From: Rhodospirillaceae bacterium
GTDB taxonomy: Bacteria; Pseudomonadota; Alphaproteobacteria; Puniceispirillales; Puniceispirillaceae
Reading direction: 5' to 3'
Assembly (NCBI GenBank): GCA_002731315.1
Contig: PCBG01000008.1
Span: forward strand, 1 to 64,000
DNA length: 64,000 bases
Below the pieces are notes generated by a model, which saw nothing but the letters and a program-made list of their open reading frames with translations, was not told the DNA's origin and ran no database searches. The position numbers were made by a program, and so were the translations under genes. This document shows, one piece after another, positions 7,427-15,899 of this stretch (its first letter is position 1; every line of letters begins with the position of its first letter).

Positions 7427-8161
7427 TTGGAAACACGCTACGCAACATTGTCAAATCAACTAACTAAACGGATTGGCACTGGTGAATACCGGGTAGGTGA
7501 CTATCTCCCAAGCGAAAAACGGCTCGCCTCAGAATTCGGGGTCAGCAGGCCCACAGTGCGCCGTGCGCTAGATTATGTTGAGGCCCTCGGCCTGATTTCA
7601 AGGCGTCGGGGAGATGGCACAAAGGTGCTGGCAGAAAAACCGTTTACTGAATACCGCTACACCACAAGACCCGTTGATGACCTATTATATGGGCGGCGTG
7701 CGGAGCGTATTGTAACAGGCCAGAATGACGCCGTATGCGACGATGTGTTAGCGGCTCGTCTCGGCGCGCCGTTGGGTTCGCGCTGGATTCATATCTCACA
7801 ACATCGCAACGACCTTGACTCTGGTGAAATGTTGGTTTGGGGCGATGTCTATATTGATCGTCAATTTACAGGCATCACTACCCGCATAGCCGATTATGAA
7901 GGGTTCATCTGCGATCTTATCGAAGAGGAATACGGAATTGCGGTCAGCGAAATAAAGCAGACTATTCGGCCCATCACGATTCCAAACACAATCTGTGCCG
8001 AGATGAAGTTGCCAACCCAGTCGCTCGGACTTGAGATGACCCGTCGATATCTTAACCATCTGAAACAGCCAGTTGAAGTGTCGATCAATATCTTCCCCGC
8101 CGCCAGATCCGCCTACACCATCACTCTCTGCCGCACCCAGGAAGGGGCTAGGTACCGATGA
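7427..8161 (+). CDS. GntR-family (HutC subfamily) transcriptional regulator
   Basis: The protein has 244 residues. An N-terminal winged helix-turn-helix (about 7-70; YLPSEKRLASEFGVSRPTVR is the typical GntR stretch) is followed by a C-terminal UTRA effector domain (about 85-235). UTRA domains bind small molecules such as sugar phosphates or histidine intermediates. The start is TTG at 7427; no ATG is available before the HTH. A perfect 11-bp palindrome TCCGTAACGGA stands at 7381-7391 upstream. It is divergent from the importer operon and overlaps the deacetylase gene by four bases, so it most likely controls both arms. Repressor action is inferred. Confidence 0.9.
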   Translation: METRYATLSNQLTKRIGTGEYRVGDYLPSEKRLASEFGVSRPTVRRALDYVEALGLISRRRGDGTKVLAEKPFTEYRYTTRPVDDLLYGRRAERIVTGQNDAVCDDVLAARLGAPLGSRWIHISQHRNDLDSGEMLVWGDVYIDRQFTGITTRIADYEGFICDLIEEEYGIAVSEIKQTIRPITIPNTICAEMKLPTQSLGLEMTRRYLNHLKQPVEVSINIFPAARSAYTITLCRTQEGARYR

Positions 8162-10599
8162 AAAAAGACTTCATCATAAAGCAGGAACAGCGCCAGCCAC
8201 TGCGACATCTCTATGCATGGCTAAAATCCCTGCAATCCACCGTGATTTTTATGCAGACAGGTGCGCATCCCGATGACGAAACATCTCGCATATTGGCCCG
8301 CCTGTCCCTTGGTGATGGCATGCATGTCGTGTATGTGAATGCGGTGCGCGGTCAGGGCGGTCAGAATGCGCTGGGACCAGAACGCGGCGAAGCGCTGGGC
8401 TATCTTCGAAGTGAAGAGCTGTTTGAGGCGATGAAGGTTATCAGGGCTGATATCGGGTGGCTTGCCGAAACAGCTGATGATCCGATTTGCGACTTTGGAT
8501 TTTCCAAATCAGCGGAACAAACCTACCAACATTGGGGCGAGACGCATACGTTGCGCCAAATGGTCAAGATGGTCCGTCTGTTCCGGCCGGATATCCTCAT
8601 TCCTACCTTTCTGGATGTACCCGGACAGCATGGTCACCACCGTGCCGTAACCCAGACAACATTAGCTGCCTTCGATGACGCGGCTCGGGCCGATAGATTT
8701 GCTGATCTCGGCCTTCCTATCTGGCAGGTCAACGCCCTCTATTTGCCTGCATGGGGCGGCGGCGGCGGATCTTATGATGACGAGGTGCCGCCTCCAAATG
8801 CCACACATGAAATCCTAACAGGCGCCTTTGATCCGGTGCTTGGGGGTACATATGCACAGGTTGGTGAATGGTCACGCGCATGCCACGCAACACAGGGTAT
8901 GGGACGTCCAGTTGATGAAGAAGAAAGACCGGTACCACTTCATCAGCTCCGCACTGCAAGTGGAGCACCTGTCCATGGTAATCTAACCGAAGGCGTGCCT
9001 GAAAACCTTGAAGCCCTGGCAGCGCATTGCGATGGCGATACTGTTGGCAGCGCTGTGGCTGGGCAGCAGGCAGCAGGTGAAGCGCAGCAAGCCGCAGCAG
9101 ATGCACTGATAGCATTTCCTGATATCAAGGCTGTAATGGCTGCCTTGTGCCGCCTGCAAGCGGCTTTGGTGACCCTTGAAAAACATATCGTACCGGCGCA
9201 CAGACATCGCGTGCAGCTGAAGATGCGGCAAGCTGCCATGGCAGCAAGCGAGGCATCTGCGCTGCAACTGCATTTCGAAATCTCACCTCCAGTGCCCGAA
9301 ATCAGCAGCGCGGCTGAGGCGAAGCTCAGCTGGCATGTGGCCGATTCCGCAAATGCCCCAAAGCTGTCCGCAACACTGCGAGGGCCTGATCAGCTTACCT
9401 GTGATGCCTTTGCGGAAACAACCGAAACCGGCAGGCGGCGTTCTATGACAGCAAAGCTAACAGTTTCAGGGCCGCCGATTGATGCGATGACAGGATGGCA
9501 CGGCATCATGGCCGACCCGGCCAGCCTTCATGCCGAGGTCTGCTTGCATGTCGGGGGCAGCAGGTTTGTGCTGCAGTTATGCCCGGATATGGTCTTTTCC
9601 ACCAAACCAAGGCAGACAGGTCATATTACGCCAGCCCGCACCCTACTGCGCCTTGGCAAGGATACAGGCGTTGATATACAGCTTCTAGCTGACGCGGAAC
9701 TTCCAGCGTCAGTGGATGCCAGGCTAACCCTGCCCGATGGCTGGCAGTTTCAGGCAACGCCAACCGCATCCGGCACTGCAGTGTCGGGTCGGGTGAATTT
9801 TGCTGCGGGCACTGGTCCCGGCCATTACCGTATTTATGCTAAGCTTGACGATGAGCCTGTTTACACCACCCAGGAACTGGCATATGCGCACATACGCCGG
9901 CAGACACGGTTCGCGCAAGCTGCAGCCGATATTGCACTAGTGGATACAGCCGGTCTCGACGGGCTGACAATAGGCTGGATTGATGGTGGTGTTGATCAAG
10001 CCCACCATTGGGCTAGCCAGCTTGGCGCAAAGCTTGTGCAGCTCGATGACTCCGATCTGCAATACGACCAATTTGAACAGCTAGACGTGCTGGTTGCCGG
10101 CGTATTCGCCGGCGGTACCCGTCCGTTAAATCAGTCGATGCGTTATATTCGTCCATGGATCGAGGCTGGCGGACATTTTGTCAGCCAGTATCACCGTCCG
10201 ATTGACAATTGGGATCAGGCGACAAGTTCGCCGCTACCCTTGCAGCCAGGAAGCCCGTCAATCCGCTGGCGTGTTACTGACGCATCCGCACCGGTGCAGA
10301 TGCTAAAGCCCGATCATCCGTTATTGGCTGGTCCAAACAAGATCACCAACAAGGACTTTGACGGTTGGGTCAAGGAACGCGGCCTCTATTTTGCATCTGA
10401 ATGGGATCAGGCCTATGTTCCACTTCTGGCGATGGCTGACAGTGGTGAAACACCCCTTGAAGGCAGTCTACTTGCTGCAGAGATCGGTGCAGGCAGTCAT
10501 GTGCACTGTGCCCTGAACCTTTTCTATCAGATGGATCATATGGTTGTCGGTGCTTTCCGCCTCTTTGCCAATCTACTCACCCCGTTTAATGGAAAATGA
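8158..10599 (+). CDS. large PIG-L (LmbE) family deacetylase with C-terminal GATase-like domain
   Basis: The protein has 813 residues. The N-terminal 250 residues are a PIG-L zinc hydrolase, with metal and acid/base motif AHPDDE (36-41) and distal ligand stretch GQHGHH (156-161). Known relatives remove N-acetyl from GlcNAc conjugates (MshB, BshB, PIG-L) or cleave amide conjugates (Mca, Bca). The middle (about 260-580) looks like beta-sandwich domains. The last 220 residues (LTIGWIDGGVD onward) resemble a class I glutamine amidotransferase/ThuA-like fold without a recognisable catalytic Cys-His pair. No signal peptide is seen. It overlaps both neighbours by four bases, so it belongs to one operon with the regulator and the permease. 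The substrate is unknown. Confidence 0.8.
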   Translation: MKKDFIIKQEQRQPLRHLYAWLKSLQSTVIFMQTGAHPDDETSRILARLSLGDGMHVVYVNAVRGQGGQNALGPERGEALGYLRSEELFEAMKVIRADIGWLAETADDPICDFGFSKSAEQTYQHWGETHTLRQMVKMVRLFRPDILIPTFLDVPGQHGHHRAVTQTTLAAFDDAARADRFADLGLPIWQVNALYLPAWGGGGGSYDDEVPPPNATHEILTGAFDPVLGGTYAQVGEWSRACHATQGMGRPVDEEERPVPLHQLRTASGAPVHGNLTEGVPENLEALAAHCDGDTVGSAVAGQQAAGEAQQAAADALIAFPDIKAVMAALCRLQAALVTLEKHIVPAHRHRVQLKMRQAAMAASEASALQLHFEISPPVPEISSAAEAKLSWHVADSANAPKLSATLRGPDQLTCDAFAETTETGRRRSMTAKLTVSGPPIDAMTGWHGIMADPASLHAEVCLHVGGSRFVLQLCPDMVFSTKPRQTGHITPARTLLRLGKDTGVDIQLLADAELPASVDARLTLPDGWQFQATPTASGTAVSGRVNFAAGTGPGHYRIYAKLDDEPVYTTQELAYAHIRRQTRFAQAAADIALVDTAGLDGLTIGWIDGGVDQAHHWASQLGAKLVQLDDSDLQYDQFEQLDVLVAGVFAGGTRPLNQSMRYIRPWIEAGGHFVSQYHRPIDNWDQATSSPLPLQPGSPSIRWRVTDASAPVQMLKPDHPLLAGPNKITNKDFDGWVKERGLYFASEWDQAYVPLLAMADSGETPLEGSLLAAEIGAGSHVHCALNLFYQMDHMVVGAFRLFANLLTPFNGK

Positions 10600-11459
10600 G
10601 CGCCACTCCAACCGACAATCTGAGTGGTCTGCGGTTTCTTATTCTGAACGAGCTTTTCACCCTTAGCCATCTTGTGATCGTTAAGATTCTGGGGATTGAA
10701 TTTGCCTCCGTCCAGATTGTGTTCATTCGCTGCCTCAGCAGCGCAATTCTGCTTGTACCTTTGCTCGCGTTGCGCGGATCGATAGCAGACATGCATACAA
10801 AGCTTGACCTAAACAGCCTCCGTGTTTTGCTATCATCGGTTGCCATAACCATCAACTTCTTCACCATCTCGCAGATCCAGCTGGCCCAGCTGAGCACGAT
10901 CGGTTACCTGCGGCCAGCAGTGACCTCGCTGATTGCCTATTTCTTTCTGCGAGAAAGTCAGTCATGGCAACGCTGGGTAGTCATTGTGATCGGGTTTGCC
11001 GCTGCCCTGTTCATTTTTTCGCCGGAGAACAGTAAGCTGCAGCTTGTCGCGCTGCTGGCGCTGTGTGGGATGTGCTGTGGTAGTTCGGCGACAATCCTGC
11101 AGAAGTTTCTTTCGCGTGAAATGAGTGATCTACCACTCATGGTGTGGTACTCCGTCGGCGTCGCCCTTGTTACAGCCCCCTTTGCCGTTTGGGTATGGGC
11201 AGCACCGTCACCGAGCGAATTGATGATGATGATAATGACAGGCTTGCTTGCAACAACTGCACAATTCTTCTTTATCCGTGCCTTTCGTCAGGCCGATGCA
11301 AGCTTTCTGGCGCCAATGTTTTATTTCCACATTGTGCCGGCAACACTAATCGGCCTTTTTGTCTTTGCAGAAGTTCCATCAATTAACACCATTGCGGGTG
11401 CCACCGTCATTGTTGCCAGCCTTGTCATCATGACCCTTCTTGAGCGGCGGCGGCGTTGA
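10596..11459 (+). CDS. EamA/DMT-family permease
   Basis: This integral inner-membrane protein has 287 residues, with roughly ten hydrophobic helices in two EamA repeats. Known relatives move amino acids, purines or other metabolites, usually outward. The start ATG overlaps the deacetylase stop (ATGA), and the deaminase gene follows four bases after its own stop, so it is part of the same operon. Its role in the proposed pathway (product export or alternative uptake) cannot be read from the sequence. Confidence 0.85.
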   Translation: MSATPTDNLSGLRFLILNELFTLSHLVIVKILGIEFASVQIVFIRCLSSAILLVPLLALRGSIADMHTKLDLNSLRVLLSSVAITINFFTISQIQLAQLSTIGYLRPAVTSLIAYFFLRESQSWQRWVVIVIGFAAALFIFSPENSKLQLVALLALCGMCCGSSATILQKFLSREMSDLPLMVWYSVGVALVTAPFAVWVWAAPSPSELMMMIMTGLLATTAQFFFIRAFRQADASFLAPMFYFHIVPATLIGLFVFAEVPSINTIAGATVIVASLVIMTLLERRRR

Positions 11460-11463
11460 TTTG

Positions 11464-12180
11464 ATGGGCAGCGCTAGCATTCATATATATGATGATCCTT
11501 GCCAGGCCGCAGGCGCAGCGGGCGATGCATTTATCGCAACTGCCCGGATAAGCGGCACACGCCCTGTTGGGCTTGCTACCGGTCAAACGATAACGCCTAT
11601 CTTTAGACATTTTGTCAGGCGTGACAGTGAGACAAATAATCTCTTTACCAGCACTGTATTTTCACAGCTGGACGAAGTCTTGGGGCAAAGATCTAGTTCC
11701 CGGAGCTTTGCGGCCGAGATAGCCAGCAGCCTGTTTTCAAATTTGCGTGCTGAGCCTGCCAGATTTTTAATGATAGACGGTCAAGCTGAAGACCCAGTTG
11801 CAGAGGCGGCTCGCCATTGTCATGCCATTCGCGTGGCGGGGGGACTGGCGATGCAACTGCTTGGAATCGGGGTGAACGGCCACGTTGGTTTCAATGAGCC
11901 GGGAAGCCAGCATAGTAGCCGGTGTCGAGTCATCGACCTAACTGAAAGTACAATTCAGCGCAATGGATATGACGTCGGCATGCAGGCGATCACGCTTGGC
12001 ATCTCCGACATATTTGCGGCTGAACAAATCATTTTGGTGGCCACTGGTTCGACAAAGGCAGTAGCCATCGGTGCAATGATCAACGGTCCTAAAACCACCG
12101 ATTGCCCGGCAAGCCTGCTGCGTGATCACCCTAATATCCTACTATTTCTTGACAAAGAGGCGGCCGCTCATATTCGCTGA
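11464..12180 (+). CDS. glucosamine-6-phosphate deaminase homologue (NagB-like)
   Basis: The protein has 238 residues and belongs to the NagB/6-phosphogluconolactonase fold family. The diagnostic stretch GIGVNGHVGFNEPG holds the catalytic His and Glu of NagB, and SQLDE earlier in the chain aligns with the Asp base (MDEY of E. coli NagB). The phosphate loop near the N-terminus reads GLATGQT. It is slightly shorter than E. coli NagB (266) and lacks that enzyme's C-terminal extension. Start ATG 11464 was chosen because it follows the permease stop by four bases; an upstream TTG at 11440 is possible. Conversion of an amino-sugar phosphate to a ketose phosphate and ammonia is the likely reaction. 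Confidence 0.8.
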   Translation: MGSASIHIYDDPCQAAGAAGDAFIATARISGTRPVGLATGQTITPIFRHFVRRDSETNNLFTSTVFSQLDEVLGQRSSSRSFAAEIASSLFSNLRAEPARFLMIDGQAEDPVAEAARHCHAIRVAGGLAMQLLGIGVNGHVGFNEPGSQHSSRCRVIDLTESTIQRNGYDVGMQAITLGISDIFAAEQIILVATGSTKAVAIGAMINGPKTTDCPASLLRDHPNILLFLDKEAAAHIR

Positions 12181-12202
12181 CAATGCTATAAAGGAGTTTT
12201 CA

Positions 12203-12643
12203 ATGCGATATCTTCACACAATGGTCCGGATCAGCGATGTCGATGCATCATTGCATTTCTATTGCAACCTACTTGGCCTTGAACTAGTCAAAACTATTGA
12301 AAGTGAAAAGGGACGCTTCACTATCTACTTCCTTTGTACCCCAAGTGACAGGGAACACTATGAGGTCAACCGATCGCCCGCACTCGAGCTGACTTACAAC
12401 TGGGACCCAGAAACCTATACAGGCGGCCGGAATTTTGGCCACCTTGCCTATCGTGTGGATGATATTTATGGATTATGCCAAAAGCTGATAGCTGCCGGAG
12501 TGACCATCAACAGGCCGCCACGGGATGGGAACATGGCCTTTGTCCGGTCGCCAGACGGCATCTCTATCGAACTGCTTCAGGAAGGCGCACCCCTGGCGCC
12601 AGCCGCGCCATGGCAGTCGATGAATAATACGGGCAGCTGGTAG
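12203..12643 (+). CDS. gloA: lactoylglutathione lyase (glyoxalase I)
   Basis: The protein has 146 residues with two betaalphabetabetabeta modules. Its metal ligands are at the expected places: His5 (RYLHTMVRI), Glu in ALELTYNW, His in NFGHLAYRVD and Glu in ISIELLQ. It isomerises the hemithioacetal of methylglyoxal and a low-molecular-weight thiol to S-lactoyl thiol. A strong ribosome site AAGGAG lies six bases before ATG 12203, which fixes the start. It is 22 bases downstream of the NagB-like gene and probably in the same operon. Methylglyoxal defence fits rapid sugar catabolism. Confidence 0.9.
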   Translation: MRYLHTMVRISDVDASLHFYCNLLGLELVKTIESEKGRFTIYFLCTPSDREHYEVNRSPALELTYNWDPETYTGGRNFGHLAYRVDDIYGLCQKLIAAGVTINRPPRDGNMAFVRSPDGISIELLQEGAPLAPAAPWQSMNNTGSW

Positions 12644-12709
12644 TGTATCGGCCCAGGCGCTACAGCCGCACAGTCCTTGGAAAATGAGAATGGTGATGGT
12701 CGAAAAGAG

Positions 12710-13774
12710 CTATCCTGTGAACATCCGGTGCGCCAAATAGGAATTGTCAAAGGCGACCTTAGCACCCTTGAGGCCTGCATTCGGGTCCCTAGATAACCAC
12801 ACCGGAACATTGTCAAGGATATACGACATCTGACCAGCTGAACGGAAACGTTGCTCGAATGGGCTGGAAGCAATTAGCGGCTCGAGGCGCGGCATGATTC
12901 CGCCCGCAATGACGGCACCTCGCCAACAGCCCATGGTCAACACCTGGTCCGCCATCGTTGCGCCCAGAATACCAATCATCATGCTCACCGCATCACGGCA
13001 GATGCCTGCCTCGCGAAAGGCCAAATTAGTGATCATTTCGGCGGACAGTGACAGTTTAGTCCCAGATGCTTGCGCCAAAAAGCTATGGATGTTCTCTAGC
13101 CCCGGGCCACTAACAAAATGTTCCACTACCACATGGTCAGTCCGTTGTTTCATAAAGGCAAAAAGTTCCCATTCAGATTCGCTTTGTGGAGCAAACCGAA
13201 TATTGCCGCCCTCACCTTCAACAGGCAGAGGCCCATCCACGACTGGTATCAGAGCGGAAACACCAAGCCCCGTCCCCGGCCCGATGACGAGCATCGGTGC
13301 GCTTGCATCCTCAACACCATCAAGGAGTTGGGTACGATCGCATTCAGTGGTTTCACTTTGCGCTAGCGCCTGCGCGGTGAAATCATTGATCACAAGCAGT
13401 TTGTCCAATCCCAACCGATCCAGTAGCCGTTGTTTTTCAAATCTCCAGTGACTGTTGGAAATATCGACAATCTGTTCATTGACAGGCCCAGCCGCAGCCA
13501 AGCTCAGTGAATGGGACCCATGCTGCTTATCACTGGGCAGAGCATTCAGAAATCTTTCAAACGCATCTTCAAAACCTACAAAATCCGCACATCGCAGATG
13601 CGAGATGTGAGTAAGCGCGGGATCACCCCGAGCGGATATTGCAAATCTGGCATTCGTGCCGCCGACGTCAGCAAGTATTAGAACCAAGACGGACACCCCC
13701 AACAACTTTCTACGAGCAAACATGTCAAATGCGCCCACCAACTCGCCGATCAGTTCACTAAGATCACGGCTCAT
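12710..13774 (-). CDS. glk: glucokinase (bacterial Glk family)
   Basis: ATP-dependent phosphorylation of glucose, possibly of glucosamine as well. The ATP-binding motif LADVGGTNARFA occurs near residue 34-45, followed by INDFTAQA, GPGTGLGVSAL, the sugar-contacting stretch EGEGGN, and IAGGI near the C-terminus. The length of 354 residues includes about 33 extra N-terminal residues compared with E. coli Glk (321). ATG 13723 (Met18) or a later start is possible, and no start has a convincing ribosome site. It is convergent with gloA, 66 bases away, and next to the amino-sugar locus. Confidence 0.87.
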   Translation of the reverse strand: MSRDLSELIGELVGAFDMFARRKLLGVSVLVLILADVGGTNARFAISARGDPALTHISHLRCADFVGFEDAFERFLNALPSDKQHGSHSLSLAAAGPVNEQIVDISNSHWRFEKQRLLDRLGLDKLLVINDFTAQALAQSETTECDRTQLLDGVEDASAPMLVIGPGTGLGVSALIPVVDGPLPVEGEGGNIRFAPQSESEWELFAFMKQRTDHVVVEHFVSGPGLENIHSFLAQASGTKLSLSAEMITNLAFREAGICRDAVSMMIGILGATMADQVLTMGCWRGAVIAGGIMPRLEPLIASSPFEQRFRSAGQMSYILDNVPVWLSRDPNAGLKGAKVAFDNSYLAHRMFTG

Positions 13775-13994
13775 TCTGAGACTGCTTTATATCGCTTGCC
13801 GCGCCACGATGGCCCAAATTGCAACAAACCCTAGTTAACAGAAAACCCGCAATTTTACAGGCAGCCAACGTGGGTTAAGTCTTTACAGTTAGGTAACAGG
13901 ATTTAAAGATTTGGGCATACCAGAAAAATAATTGTTTCAACAGGTATAACAACAAATATTCAGTGTCGTATTCCTATTAGAAACAACATTTGGA

Positions 13995-14438
13995 ATGATT
14001 ATGCGCTGCATCCTCTCAATCATCATCCTGATGACGTTCGCGCAGCCGGTTTGGGGTGAGACGTCAACCGAAACAGTCCAAATTTCACCACTTCCTGAAA
14101 TTTATGTCGGCGGCATTGGGCTATTGTGTACTTCCCAAAATAACGAAACCGAGTTCTTTCTTGTCACACGTAATCGCAAGCGTTTGGGTATCGCCAAGTT
14201 TGAGGCCGACGATGTCACATATGATAAATTAGAGATCGATGAGATGACGCCAAACTTATTAGTCTTCGAAAGTTTTTTATCCACAGTCAGAGTCTATCGG
14301 AAATCTCTTGAAGCTGAGATCAGTAAATTATCCCAAAATTCGACCAAGTACTTAAGCTGTGAAGATAATAGCATTAGCAATGTTCATAATGCCGCCCAAC
14401 AAAAGTTAAGAAATCTTTTGAATGGTAATAAGATCTAA
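13995..14438 (+). CDS. small secreted protein of unknown function
   Basis: I do not recognise this family. The protein has 147 residues with a clear Sec signal peptide (MRCILSIIILMTFAQPVWG/ET, cleavage near residue 21) and a mature part of about 125 residues with two Cys, at LLCTSQ and YLSCEDN, that could form a disulfide. Start ATG 13995 or ATG 14001 (TGGA eight bases upstream of the latter). The DNA is AT-rich and flanked by AT-rich spacers, unlike the neighbouring enzymes, so it may have been acquired. A periplasmic location is expected. Confidence 0.6.
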   Translation: MIMRCILSIIILMTFAQPVWGETSTETVQISPLPEIYVGGIGLLCTSQNNETEFFLVTRNRKRLGIAKFEADDVTYDKLEIDEMTPNLLVFESFLSTVRVYRKSLEAEISKLSQNSTKYLSCEDNSISNVHNAAQQKLRNLLNGNKI

Positions 14439-14755
14439 CGCGCCTTCTCCTGACAGGAAACCTTTAAATTCTAATTTGAAAAACACTGTGCCCGCCATCG
14501 TAGAAGGGGGCTCCCTAAATTGATGTCAGATTTGGTTGACTTTTGGGAAGTGTTTTGCGGAGTTATCATATCCCGTTTTGCTGGTAGTCTTTGATTCAGA
14601 GTAAATTCAAAAGTTAATATGTTACTATATATTTGAAATTTAAAGATCTGAACTATAATCGTTTTTTCAATTTAAGATTTTGATTAAAAAAATACGGTGC
14701 GGCATGAATATCTTAAGGGATCGTTGACGACAAATGCCAGCTTTAGGTTTCTTGC
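14439..14755. other. AT-rich intergenic region, no gene seen
   Basis: This is 317 bases with no coding signal on either strand. Runs of A and T dominate 14600-14700 and could hold the promoter of the permease that follows, but no -35/-10 pair stands out. No terminator hairpin with a T-run was seen. Confidence 0.5.
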
Positions 14756-15667
14756 ATGACGTGGCACAGAGGTGAAACAGAAGGTATACGCGACGCATTT
14801 GGCATCGCTATTATCATAATCTCGTCACTCTGTATTGCTTTCGTACCAAGCTCTGCAAAGATCTCCATGAATGAAGGCGCGTCACTATTTGTAATTCTCG
14901 TTTCTCGATGCTTAATCGGCACGATTCTGCTCTTGCCAGTTACGCTCGTCCAACGCCGAAAGCTGCTTATTCCAAGAAAATTACTGGGCAGTGCCATTAT
15001 CGCCACGATCTTCAATGTTGGGATGATTGGCTTCCTATACAGTGCGGTAAAATTAGTTGATGTCGGCCTTGCAGTATTGATCCTTTATATGTTTCCACTC
15101 GGCATCTCTATCTTGTCACATTTAAGTGGCAGACAAAGACTGAACACGTTGCAATGGGGGGCGTTGGCTGGGCTTTTGGCTGGGCTATTACTGCTGATGC
15201 TTGACACTTTTTGGGCAGGCAGTGTTGAAGGGCTGCTTCTATCTTTTGGGGCAATGTTCTGCGCAATGATTTACACCACAATTTCAAGCGACCTCACAGA
15301 CAAGCTCGGATCAGCCTCAGCCAACCTACAGACCAATATCTGGAGTGTCGTGATCCTGAGCTTTACGCTGTTTCTACCGCTCGGGCAGGAAATTGCACTT
15401 CCCGGAACGACGTGGGGATGGACAGCCATCCTGTCTAACGGCACATTCTACATGCTCGGTTACTGGCTGTTCTTTGAAGGATGCAGAATAATCGGTGTTA
15501 CCAGAGCATCAGTGTTGACGATTGTTGATCCTTTATTTGCGACAATCATTGCCATTTTATTCCTTGGCCAGTTTCTAACGCTGATTGAATGGACCGGATT
15601 TTCTATTATCGTTGGAGCTCTTTTGGTGTTCGAAACCTGCAAATCAAAAAAAACTCGAATTCCGTGA
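14756..15667 (+). CDS. EamA/DMT-family permease
   Basis: This inner-membrane protein has 303 residues, about ten transmembrane helices and two EamA repeats (the second one starting around GLLLSFGAMFCAMIYTTIS). The substrate is unknown. It is preceded by an AT-rich spacer and followed by an untranslated stretch with a strong terminator, so it is probably transcribed alone. No ribosome site is obvious before ATG 14756, so the start could be slightly downstream. Confidence 0.82.
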   Translation: MTWHRGETEGIRDAFGIAIIIISSLCIAFVPSSAKISMNEGASLFVILVSRCLIGTILLLPVTLVQRRKLLIPRKLLGSAIIATIFNVGMIGFLYSAVKLVDVGLAVLILYMFPLGISILSHLSGRQRLNTLQWGALAGLLAGLLLLMLDTFWAGSVEGLLLSFGAMFCAMIYTTISSDLTDKLGSASANLQTNIWSVVILSFTLFLPLGQEIALPGTTWGWTAILSNGTFYMLGYWLFFEGCRIIGVTRASVLTIVDPLFATIIAILFLGQFLTLIEWTGFSIIVGALLVFETCKSKKTRIP

Positions 15668-15795
15668 CACACGCTTGTTTCGGCGGCGCATAGCTGAAAA
15701 ATATTTTTGGACCTCTACTTCAACCTGATCCGTGGCATGGCAGCATCTTTCAACCGTTATCTTTTTGGCATCAGCTGACCCGCAATCGTGCAACG

Positions 15796-15829
15796 CCGCC
15801 AGCCCTATTTGGGCTGGCGGTATTTTTTT
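15796..15829 (+). terminator. strong Rho-independent terminator
   Basis: A perfect 10-bp GC-rich stem CCGCCAGCCC (15796-15805) and GGGCTGGCGG (15811-15820) has a 5-nt loop, followed by TATTTTTTT. It lies 128 bases past the permease stop. It ends either a long 3' UTR or a separate small RNA within 15668-15829. Confidence 0.85.
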
Positions 15830-15899
15830 GCTTTTTTTGTTGTCGTACTGTCCAGCCTGCTTAGTCTATTTACCATGGCGATCTTAAAGAAGGCAGGTA

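Noticed and set aside
12122..12202. N-terminal extension of glyoxalase I by 27 residues
   Set aside because: It overlaps the NagB-like gene, and the ribosome site AAGGAG fixes the start at 12203.
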